From a virus, in the IMG/VR virus record IMGVR_UViG_3300027896_000146, positions 1 through 30,675 of that record: 30,675 bases of DNA, one strand, 5' to 3'. Position 1 is the first letter of the stretch, and each line of letters begins with the position of its first letter. Under the pieces are notes generated by a model that worked only from the letters and a program-made list of their open reading frames with translations, was not told the DNA's origin and made no database searches. Shown here in pieces: positions 22,476 to 29,623 of this stretch. The translations under genes and the position numbers were made by a program.

Positions 22476-23876
22476 TTAGATGTGAAGATAAGAAGTGAGG
22501 ATTTCGGGAATTTTATCGAAATCCCAATAAGGAATTTTTAATAAGGGAATGTTATGAGAAAGACAATATTGTTCTTTAATGCCATCACGAATTTGAAGTT
22601 CTTTGAATTGATCTTCCGCCCATTCTTTGCCCTTGCCACCAAAATCTACTGGAAAATAATGCTGCTCTCCTTGAACTTCACACATCCATAATTTATCTAA
22701 ATAAAATATTCCGAAATCAAATTGTAATGAGTTTGAACGTTTACAATCTGGAAAACTATATTGGGGATTAAAAGAAATCATATGCTCAGAAAGAAAATTC
22801 TTAACGATTTTTTCTCCTTCGGATGACGCGCAATGAGAACATCCGCGCCCCATAGTTCTAGTTTCTATAACACTATTCCATCTATTTCCGCATTTAGAAC
22901 AAATCCAAAAAGCCCTTCTATTTGAACCAGGAGTCAATCTATAAGGGTCTATCCCAATATTTTTTTCAAAATCCCATTCTTTCATTAATTCTGGATAAAG
23001 TTCTCCTAGAATACCAGATTCTTTTAATTGATTACTTATGAAACAATTGGGGCAATTAATCGAACTTTTTTTCTTCTTTGTTCTATTATAAAGTTTTGAC
23101 GTCCATTCATATCCACATATATGACACTTCCAATAATAACTCAAATTAGATTTAGGATAACAATCAAAAGGAGTTTTATCATTTTTTTCATAGTCCCAAT
23201 CTAACGCTATTTCTGGATATAAAAAACCAAAAGATTTTTCTTTAAGAACATTGCTGTGGTGAGGGGAAACAACATGAGCACAATAAGAACATCCTGTTCC
23301 TGCTTGCATATAAGACCAACTTGTATTCCAAGTAGAATCACAAATATCACATTTCAAGACTATGGATTTTTCTATAGAATCAACAAATTTTCCATTCAAA
23401 AACTTATATGGCTTGTTATTGTTTTTTATCCACAAAATAAGATTCTCTATATTATAAGGATTAGATTTATCTACAATGGCGGTTTTTGAATTTCTCTTAT
23501 TATTCTTTTGAACATATGAATAACTTAAAAAATATTTATAGCCATTTAAATCAGATAAAGATATTTTTTCGTCCACATTTTTAAATATATGATCTTCATC
23601 TAGTAAAAAATATCCTAAAGATTTTAGTAATTCCCCCATATTCATTAAATGATCTTTTGCTAATCCATATTGATTCGCAAAGGAGCAACTTTTACAAAAA
23701 TGACTGCTGTATAAAAAATTATAATAATCTCCTTTTCGAAGATGTCCGCATAAACATTTTACCACAACTGTTTTCTTATTATTGCCATCAATATAACCCT
23801 CAACTAATTCACACCCTAATTTCTCAATCTCTTTTCTCATAACTTCTACTGTAAATTTTCCGACCATTCGAGACAT
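22476..23876 (-). CDS. Long DUF4379-type zinc-ribbon EDxHD (Vsr-like) homing endonuclease
   Basis: 466 aa from the ATG at 23876, well spaced from AAAGGAGG; another ATG two codons earlier is too close. Paralogue of the 20228-21385 protein but with one more zinc ribbon. Ribbons: CLCG..CKSC, CDIC..CSYC, CHIC..CPNC, CSKC..CSHC, with the FLYPEIALDWDYEKN and LYPELMKEWDFEKN spacing segments. C-terminal nuclease domain: LQFDFGIFYLDKLWMCEVQG EQHYF and PLLKIPYWDFD, fitting the E..H pattern. Free-standing between portal and a virion gene, with its own promoter (23986-24014) and leader. Confidence 0.8.
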   Translation of the reverse strand: MSRMVGKFTVEVMRKEIEKLGCELVEGYIDGNNKKTVVVKCLCGHLRKGDYYNFLYSSHFCKSCSFANQYGLAKDHLMNMGELLKSLGYFLLDEDHIFKNVDEKISLSDLNGYKYFLSYSYVQKNNKRNSKTAIVDKSNPYNIENLILWIKNNNKPYKFLNGKFVDSIEKSIVLKCDICDSTWNTSWSYMQAGTGCSYCAHVVSPHHSNVLKEKSFGFLYPEIALDWDYEKNDKTPFDCYPKSNLSYYWKCHICGYEWTSKLYNRTKKKKSSINCPNCFISNQLKESGILGELYPELMKEWDFEKNIGIDPYRLTPGSNRRAFWICSKCGNRWNSVIETRTMGRGCSHCASSEGEKIVKNFLSEHMISFNPQYSFPDCKRSNSLQFDFGIFYLDKLWMCEVQGEQHYFPVDFGGKGKEWAEDQFKELQIRDGIKEQYCLSHNIPLLKIPYWDFDKIPEILTSYLHI

Positions 23877-23918
23877 TTTCATCCTCCTTTAGAATGATCC
23901 CTTATTTGTTATCTAAAA

Positions 23919-23972
23919 CAAGCAGAAGATAATAAGGGGTTATCTTGTCGGAATGCATTTCCTATCTGCTTG
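23919..23972 (-). promoter_or_regulatory. Structured leader of the 22476-23876 gene
   Basis: RNA outer stem CAAGCAGA/UCUGCUUG (23965-23972 with 23919-23926) and inner stem AGAUAA/UUAUCU (23940-23945 with 23927-23932), between promoter and SD. Confidence 0.55.
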
Positions 23973-23985
23973 CTTTAAACGATTT

Positions 23986-24014
23986 ATTTTACCACAAAAA
24001 TTGATTTTTGTCAA
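23986..24014 (-). promoter_or_regulatory. Sigma70-like promoter of the 22476-23876 gene
   Basis: TTGACA (24009-24014), 17-nt spacer, TAAAAT (23986-23991), beginning just after the portal stop codon. Confidence 0.8.
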
Positions 24015-24017
24015 GCA

Positions 24018-25023
24018 TTAAATCTTTCCACCTCTTCCAACATTTTCTCCATCGCCTCTTGTTTGAGCACCTGCGTCGGTCAATTGACTATCCGATTTCT
24101 TAGGAGCACCTGCTCTCTGACTTCCGCTACCCATTTGAGAACTCATAATAATTGGGGTCAATTTTCCAACAAAATCATCCGCTTTTCCCTCTGCCATCAT
24201 TTGCCTGAAAGCATGGGGTTCAACTCCAATCGCTGCCGCCACTTTATCGGGAAGAATAATCCCCATGTTCATAAGAGGCGTTAATCTTTCCAATCTCTGG
24301 GTTCTATTTGTGAAAAAATTTGTTCCTTCTAAGACTGCCTTAAAGTGATATTTCTTAGTTATTTTACTTAATTGATATTCAAGAAAATTATTAAAAACAG
24401 GATAAACGGCTTCCATCAACTGTTCATCAGTAGCCAAACTCAATTGGCTTTCCATGACATTGGGCCTAGCTCCAGATGTGAAGATAAGATTGCTGTTTAC
24501 TCCAGATGAAGCTACGGAGTTAAGAAGATATTGATTATAAATATCTTCTCCTGGTTCAAAAGAAATTCCTTTAACTCCTTGAAGAGGGGATGCGGCGACT
24601 TTTATTGCTTCACCGATTGCACTCTTCATAAGAGTCAAGAACTTTCCAAGCAAGTCAGGAGAAATGGATATGGCGTCTTTAAGCGTTGTCTTTGATTGAC
24701 TAAGTAAGGCCACTTCACCGAAAACGATCTTGGATGCCGCGGCAATTGATTTATTTTTTTGAAGCAATCTCATTAAAGGTTGTAGCAAAAGATCAGAAAA
24801 TAATCCGGTGAAATAGGGGATTCTTGCTCCGATTTCTGGGGTCAATTTAAAACATTGGCCTAATTGAACGGGGATCGGCTGAAAATAAACCCAGCCTATT
24901 TTTCCACGTTCTTCTGGTGAAATATGAGGAATATATTCTCGCTTCGCTTCAAACATATTGTTCACAAAATCTGCAAATTCGTCTGGAAATAATTTTAAGT
25001 CCGTTCCGGGTTGAAGAAAATAT
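24018..25023 (-). CDS. Portal protein, exon 2
   Basis: C-terminal 335 residues of the portal (with one split codon). Begins YFLQPGTDLKLFPDEFADFV, then ISPEERGKIGWVYFQPIPV, a long helical wing/stem (KDAISISPDLLGKFLTLMKS), SFEPGEDIYNQYLLNSVASS and an Ala/Gly-rich tail. The internal ATG (NNMFEAKREY) has no SD and should not be taken as a start: the frame is open back to the intron end at 25024. With exon 1 the protein is 541 aa, right for a dodecameric portal ring at the packaging vertex. It directly follows large terminase in gene order. Confidence 0.85.
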
Positions 25024-25271
25024 CAAATTGTTATCTATGATGTTTTTTATCATCATATTCTTACAATTTCATTTTTTGTAAGTTCAGCATATATTTTCGT
25101 CTTATAAAGACGGAGGGCACTCGTGGGAATATTATATTTATTCAATTCCTATGCGTTACGTTACTTCCCAACCTTGCGAAATCTGGAAAGTTAACACGAT
25201 GTTGGCGTTTCAGCGTTCATCGTCTTTGTCCTCTGCAAAAATAGTATCACTACTATAATGGGCAATTTCTT
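25024..25271 (-). ncRNA. Group I intron in the portal gene
   Basis: 248 nt, no ORF. Pairings in the RNA: P2 AUAGUA/UACUAU, P3 GAGGACA/UGCCCUC (one mismatch), P4 ACGAU/AUCGU, P6 GUU/AAC plus ACUUUCCA/UGGGAAGU, P7 GCAUA/UAUGC, P7.1 GGAAU/AUUCC, P8 CGUCUU/AAGACG, P9 CUUACAA/UUGUAAG, P9.1 AUGAUG/CAUCAU. The exon ends in AUGGU, whose GGU pairs GCC with a terminal U-G; the intron ends in AACAAUUUG. Splicing gives GAC ATG GT|A TAT TTT, in frame. Same family as the two capsid introns. Confidence 0.93.
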
Positions 25272-25891
25272 ACCATGTCAAAATCATACATTAATCCGTA
25301 GTCGAATCTGCCGGTGATGCGACAATAATAGTTATCAAGTTCTTGAAGAATATATTTATCCCCACCTTCACTTGGGCCACGAAAAACAAAGAAAAAAGCG
25401 TCATTTCTTAGCATCTGTTTTACAGCGGTATTAAACTCTTGTTTAACATTAAATTTATCAAAGAAATCATAAACCTTATCTCGCTCTTTTTGATAAGCAG
25501 GAGTTTTAAAATCTTTTTCATCTGCGTTTGTACAATGTATTGCATAATCCCAGCTTAAAAGATTACCTAAATAACTCATCAATCTCTTATAGGGCATACT
25601 TGTCAATTCTAGATTCTCAGAAAAGGTTCTTAGAAAATCTTCGCTGGTTTTTGGATTTTGCAATGCTGCGTTGAGAGCAGTTTCATCGGCAGCTCGTGGA
25701 TTATAGGATATGTCTTTAAGTCTTTGGTTCATTAAATCTGGGGTATATACAGAATTTCCAAAACCATTCCCAAACATTCCGCGTTCTAGAGTTCTAGCAA
25801 ATTCAACCATGTCCCAAATCATTTTTTCTGGAATTTCTTCTGGTAATTTTTCTTCTACTTTTTCTATGCTTTTATCATCATTATCTGCCAT
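25272..25891 (-). CDS. Portal protein, exon 1
   Basis: N-terminal 206 residues: acidic start (MADNDDKSIEKVEEK), PEKMIWDMVEFARTLERGMF, PYKRLMSYLGNLLSWDYAIH, then RNDAFFFVFRGPSEGGDKYI and ITGRFDYGLMYDFDMV before the intron. The order of motifs (clip/wing start, R.DAFFF, YC.ITGR) fits phage portal proteins. Unspliced reading ends RNCPL inside the intron. SD GGAGG is 16 nt before the ATG, farther than usual; no better in-frame start exists because of an upstream TAG. Confidence 0.85.
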
Positions 25892-25921
25892 TGAGATATT
25901 CTATTATCCTCCTTTCATAAT

Positions 25922-27769
25922 TTATATAAAGGATGTCATTTTTCTAAGAACATCCCAATCAGATTCTTTATTATCTTTTTCCGCTTTTATTTCTGGATCA
26001 AAATATTTATCAATAATATAATTCATATCACTGACACTTGTAAATCTATCTTTATGTGAACCAGGAGTTTCGGTCAATCTAATACTCGCTCCTTTGTGTT
26101 CCATATTTAAATTCAAGCATTCTCCGATAAGCAAATTTGTCTGTACGTGAGGATTCAATAAAAATGCTTTTAACTCTCCTTCATCATCAGTAAGAAGTTC
26201 TTTATGATTTTTCAACAAGAATTCCTCGGCTTCGGGATCGGGAATAAGAAAATCCCACATCTTTTTCTGTAAACTGCCCCTGAAAGCAATGGCGATAGCT
26301 GAGTTTAATTCAAGAGTTGCAACTACAGGAAATATCACATGTTTTGGGTCTGCACCAAGAGTTCTTTTTATCAGATCATCTTTGGAGTCTTGCGGAATAT
26401 CCAAGTCGTAGTCTTCCACTATGGTAAACGGAGGATATTCAACCCCTCTTTCTTCATCAGGAGTTACCTGAGTAAGAGGGTCATACACTCCTATGCCCAT
26501 ACTCTTAATATCCATATCCATGAAATCACAATCCAAATCATAAAACACTTGTTTTACGCGTTTTGCTTGGGAAACCTGATTTTCACCCTTGAAACTTTCT
26601 CCATATATTAATTGCCGAGTATATCCTACTCCCATCATCGGAATAAGTCTCGCAACCCAAATCGAGGTTATATCATTCTTCTTATTAGCTCTAGCAGCAA
26701 TATCTATGGAAAGAATTCTAATTTCCCCATCTGTTTTAGGAGTATTATATGGATTTTTTTTAGCAAGTTGTTGATAATCTTTTGCCGGAACATAAGTGTC
26801 TGGATACTGTGGATAATATGCTCTTTTCATTTTTCTTGGAAAGAACGATGCACGATAAAAGGATTTTCCACTTTGCCCCGAAGGAATATTCAGGTATTCA
26901 AGTTGCTTGGTAACATCGTCCAAGTCCTGCATTTCATTTCGAAGCATTTGCTTTGTCTTAATACCATGCTTTAGACAAATCAGATAATCAAGTGCCATAA
27001 AATTGGATGTCGCGTCTCCTGCCAACATTCTCTTAATTGTTGTCTTAACATATTGAAACCAAGATTCGCTTTTATATCCCGCGGAGGTTATATATGATAT
27101 ACGACCTTCTTCTTCGTACAACGGGTCATTAGAATATGGTACAATTTGTCTGTAAGGCGGATTGCGTGTTTCCATCATTGGGATCATAACAGATTCAATA
27201 ATCTCTTTAGAAACAAAACGACTTTCATCAATAATTAAATACGAACATCGCCCACCTCTCGCTGAATCTGCGCTTGGAACAACCTTAATAGAGCTACCAT
27301 TAAAGAATGAGGCGTAGTTCCCATTGGCGTTACAGACAATTGTATCCAACTCCCTGTTCACCATCGGATGCGTATCTCGAATGGATTGTAGTTTATCCGA
27401 AAGAAGTTCTGATGCTTGTTTCATTGTTTTAGCGCATATCTTCACTTTGATACCCGGCCATAACGTACACAACGTTAATGCCCATACACCCGTTATCCAA
27501 GTTTTTGCCGATGCTCTACTCGCAACAACATACGCAAGATCACTTCTTTGAAGCATCCAGATCATCAATTTTTGATAGGCGAATAACTTAATCTGAAAGT
27601 AGTCTTCAATAAATCTCACGGGATTACGACGATAGAATGTGATCCATTTTTTAAATTGTTGCCTCTTTTCGAAAGTTATTTCCTCTCGGATTGTCATATC
27701 CTTGCGCTGTTTAAAAATTCCCTGCGTTTGAATATTTTGCCCTTGGAAAAAAGAAGGCTTGATTGGCAT
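25922..27769 (-). CDS. terL: Large terminase subunit
   Basis: 615 aa. N-terminal ATPase: Q-motif region (FAYQKLMIWMLQRS), Walker A-like VVASRASAKTWI near residue 85, Walker B with catalytic Glu in SYLIIDESRF near residue 178. C-terminal RNase H-like nuclease: first Asp strand in ILSIDIAARANKKNDIT, later acidic sites in DMDIKSMGIGVYD and a C-terminal DRFTSVSDMNYIID. It cuts concatemeric DNA and pumps it into the prohead through the portal. Length is normal. The ATG overlaps the TAA of the gene before it with SD AAGGAGG, so the two are coupled. Confidence 0.95.
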   Translation of the reverse strand: MPIKPSFFQGQNIQTQGIFKQRKDMTIREEITFEKRQQFKKWITFYRRNPVRFIEDYFQIKLFAYQKLMIWMLQRSDLAYVVASRASAKTWITGVWALTLCTLWPGIKVKICAKTMKQASELLSDKLQSIRDTHPMVNRELDTIVCNANGNYASFFNGSSIKVVPSADSARGGRCSYLIIDESRFVSKEIIESVMIPMMETRNPPYRQIVPYSNDPLYEEEGRISYITSAGYKSESWFQYVKTTIKRMLAGDATSNFMALDYLICLKHGIKTKQMLRNEMQDLDDVTKQLEYLNIPSGQSGKSFYRASFFPRKMKRAYYPQYPDTYVPAKDYQQLAKKNPYNTPKTDGEIRILSIDIAARANKKNDITSIWVARLIPMMGVGYTRQLIYGESFKGENQVSQAKRVKQVFYDLDCDFMDMDIKSMGIGVYDPLTQVTPDEERGVEYPPFTIVEDYDLDIPQDSKDDLIKRTLGADPKHVIFPVVATLELNSAIAIAFRGSLQKKMWDFLIPDPEAEEFLLKNHKELLTDDEGELKAFLLNPHVQTNLLIGECLNLNMEHKGASIRLTETPGSHKDRFTSVSDMNYIIDKYFDPEIKAEKDNKESDWDVLRKMTSFI

Positions 27770-28767
27770 TACTCCTCCTTTTTTATTTCTTCCTCTTTAA
27801 CAACAGGAACATCATCATCTATTCCCATATCACTAATATCAAACGAATCATCCTCATCATCACCCTCTTTTTCGGCTTCTACATTAAAATCTCTAGAACC
27901 CATTACAAAATTTTTTAGGGGGCGCGTAACATACTTTTCAAAATAAAACCCAATATTATCAAAATCTTTAAATAAATCCTTTTCGGCGTAAAATTCTGCC
28001 GGTTCCGTTTCCTCAATCATTTTTATAAACGCCGAGAAAGATTCCATATTCTTTCCCTGTCCAGCAGCATTGGCTTTACCTGGATCAATAGAGGCCGTCT
28101 TGATAAGGTCTTGAAGTTGTTTTAAAAGAGATGTTGATAAATCCGTATCATCGCGGTTTGTCTGTCTCGCCCTTCTTATTTCAAATTGCTTATATGCTAT
28201 ATGATGAAGAAGTGTTCTTTCCGCCATGGTATCGCTACGATGGGTTGATTCCCATCTGGCAAGTTCATTTTCAAGATAAACATAATCATCGGCAGTTAAT
28301 CCTTTTCCCCATTCCTCCTGTAATTGTTCTATTCTTGGATTAATACCTTGAGATGCAATATTTTCTTGAGTTTCAGGAACCACGTTCTCCAATTCTTCAA
28401 ACGTTAAATCTGAAGTATCTGAATTTTTAGAAAATAATAACCTGAGATATAGACCGAATATCATATCTGTAGGTTTACCAGCCTGTTTTAGTTCTTCCAT
28501 CTTAATGGCAACCTTGTTTACAATATATCCAGCATACATCACATTCAATTTTTTACAAGTCTTCAAAAGACCTCGTTCTAATGAACCTTCTAATTCAATA
28601 AATTTATCTGTAATTTCTTTTACACATAATTTACAAACTGGCATCCGTCCATTAATATCCATATCTTTTTCACAGGAACGATAATAATCATCTTCTGGTT
28701 TAAATATTCCGCATTTCCTGCATCTAAATTTTTCAACAGGGGTTCTTTTCACAAGATGTTTAACCAT
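27769..28767 (-). CDS. Zinc-finger protein, probable small terminase or terminase partner
   Basis: 332 aa. Four-Cys N-terminal zinc finger (CRKCGIFKPEDDYYRS, CKLCVKEI), then a helical central domain (LERGLLKTCKKLNVMYAGYI ... MIFGLYLRLLFSKN), RWESTHRSDTMAERTLLHHI, and an acidic C-terminus (EGDDEDDSFDISDMGIDDDV). The position directly before and coupled to large terminase is the small-terminase position; the zinc finger plus helices would suit DNA recognition. Called from context, not from a definite family match. Confidence 0.65.
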   Translation of the reverse strand: MVKHLVKRTPVEKFRCRKCGIFKPEDDYYRSCEKDMDINGRMPVCKLCVKEITDKFIELEGSLERGLLKTCKKLNVMYAGYIVNKVAIKMEELKQAGKPTDMIFGLYLRLLFSKNSDTSDLTFEELENVVPETQENIASQGINPRIEQLQEEWGKGLTADDYVYLENELARWESTHRSDTMAERTLLHHIAYKQFEIRRARQTNRDDTDLSTSLLKQLQDLIKTASIDPGKANAAGQGKNMESFSAFIKMIEETEPAEFYAEKDLFKDFDNIGFYFEKYVTRPLKNFVMGSRDFNVEAEKEGDDEDDSFDISDMGIDDDVPVVKEEEIKKEE

Positions 28768-28806
28768 CTATATTTTCTCTCCTTAATAAGATAGAAATTG
28801 TTACAA

Positions 28807-28881
28807 AGCCGACTGAGAGATTTGGACTCCCGCCCATACCGCTTACAAAACGGATGTTCTACCAGACTGAACTAAATCGGC
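28807..28881 (-). tRNA. tRNA-Thr (anticodon UGU)
   Basis: 75-nt cloverleaf on the minus strand: acceptor GCCGATT/AGTCGGC, D stem GTTC/GAAC, anticodon loop TTTGTAA (UGU, reads ACA), T stem GGGAG/CTCTC with loop TCCAAAT. The anticodon stem has a T-T mismatch at its outer end. No CCA is encoded. Flanked by a 9-bp hairpin upstream and lying between a small membrane gene and the probable small terminase. Confidence 0.88.
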
Positions 28882-28884
28882 CTG

Positions 28885-28910
28885 AAGGGAAGATTCTAGA
28901 CTCTTCCCTT
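28885..28910 (-). other. Hairpin immediately 5' of the tRNA
   Basis: Perfect 9-bp stem AAGGGAAGA/TCTTCCCTT with an 8-nt loop, 3 nt upstream of the tRNA 5' end, without a U-tract. Possibly an RNA-processing element for releasing the tRNA from the long transcript. Confidence 0.5.
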
Positions 28911-28991
28911 TCCTTACGAGTCATTGTTACCAATGGCTAAACATCCATGGCATTTGAGCATGTCAAAAGATAGAGGCTCCACGGATTTACT

Positions 28992-29195
28992 TTATTCTTT
29001 TTCTTTTTCCCCTAGTCTATGCCCAATATAATAATCTACAAATGTCCACACAAAAAGACCCGCAAATATTCCAAGGGTTTTTATATCCTTAAAATTTAAT
29101 GCGCCAAATATGAACATCCAAACCGACAGATCAATTATTGAGGCAAAACTTTTCCAAACTATCTTTTTCGGAGGCAACACAGTTTTTATGTTCAT
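28992..29195 (-). CDS. Small membrane protein
   Basis: 67 aa from ATG at 29195 (MNIKTVLPPKKIVWKSF); a TTG start at 29216 is possible. Two membrane spans (IIDLSVWMFIFGALNF, LGIFAGLFVWTFVDYYIGH) and a charged tail GEKEKE. The nearest strong SD (AAAGGAGGTAATAC before an ATG at 29241) opens a different frame of 36 codons (MKIKINKLIEEPPSSYEHKN) that overlaps this gene. Either that is a short leader peptide coupling translation, or a frameshift has split one gene. Function unknown. Confidence 0.5.
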   Translation of the reverse strand: MNIKTVLPPKKIVWKSFASIIDLSVWMFIFGALNFKDIKTLGIFAGLFVWTFVDYYIGHRLGEKEKE

Positions 29196-29284
29196 AGGAA
29201 CTGGGAGGCTCCTCAATCAGTTTATTTATTTTAATTTTCATGTATTACCTCCTTTCAGACTTGAATATGAATAAAATGCGTATT

Positions 29285-29623
29285 TTATAAATTTGGAGCC
29301 ACGTAAAAACTACCCGTTCCACTATATCCAGAAAATGTTGGCAGAACAATAAACGCCTGAATCTGATAATTTCCAGATAAACTCAAATCATCATCTACCG
29401 TAACATATCTTATTTTTCCATTTGTACCATCAGTTGAAAAAACAGCGGTCTTTTGGGTTGTGATTCCAGATGGGTCTTGCCATATTATCAAAGTGGATTC
29501 AGCCGATGAAATATCCATCGGCTTTCCATTGTTCATAATTGTTAATTCAATAGCAAATCCTTGCGCCCCTACTTGAACATTACTTCCGGATGGGGAGCCT
29601 AACCCCGTATTTTGTGGTGACAT
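29285..29623 (-). CDS. BppU-like baseplate / tail protein
   Basis: 112 aa, one Ig-like beta-sandwich: NVQVGAQGFAIELTIMNNGK, PMDISSAESTLIIWQDPSG, DGKIRYVTVDDDLSLSGNYQ-type strands and GTGSFYVAPNL at the end. The order (an N.G.P.DLS element, then W.DP.G, then G.Y..Q) is that of the BppU N-terminal domain of receptor-binding apparatus, where it acts as an assembly platform. SD AAAGGAG. It starts 44 bp inside the 3' end of the preceding gene, in another frame. Confidence 0.7.
   Translation of the reverse strand: MSPQNTGLGSPSGSNVQVGAQGFAIELTIMNNGKPMDISSAESTLIIWQDPSGITTQKTAVFSTDGTNGKIRYVTVDDDLSLSGNYQIQAFIVLPTFSGYSGTGSFYVAPNL

Noticed and set aside
24018-25891. Portal gene as two separate proteins
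   Set aside because: The second part has no SD at its first ATG and its frame is open back to a group I intron end; splicing gives a 541-aa portal.
28918-28985. Minute minus-strand frame (VEPLSFDMLKCHGCLAIGNN...)
   Set aside because: Contains an interesting CxxC but has no SD or supported start; treated as chance.
28884-28990. Possible second tRNA upstream of tRNA-Thr
   Set aside because: Only isolated hairpins are present; no cloverleaf with acceptor and T arms could be built.
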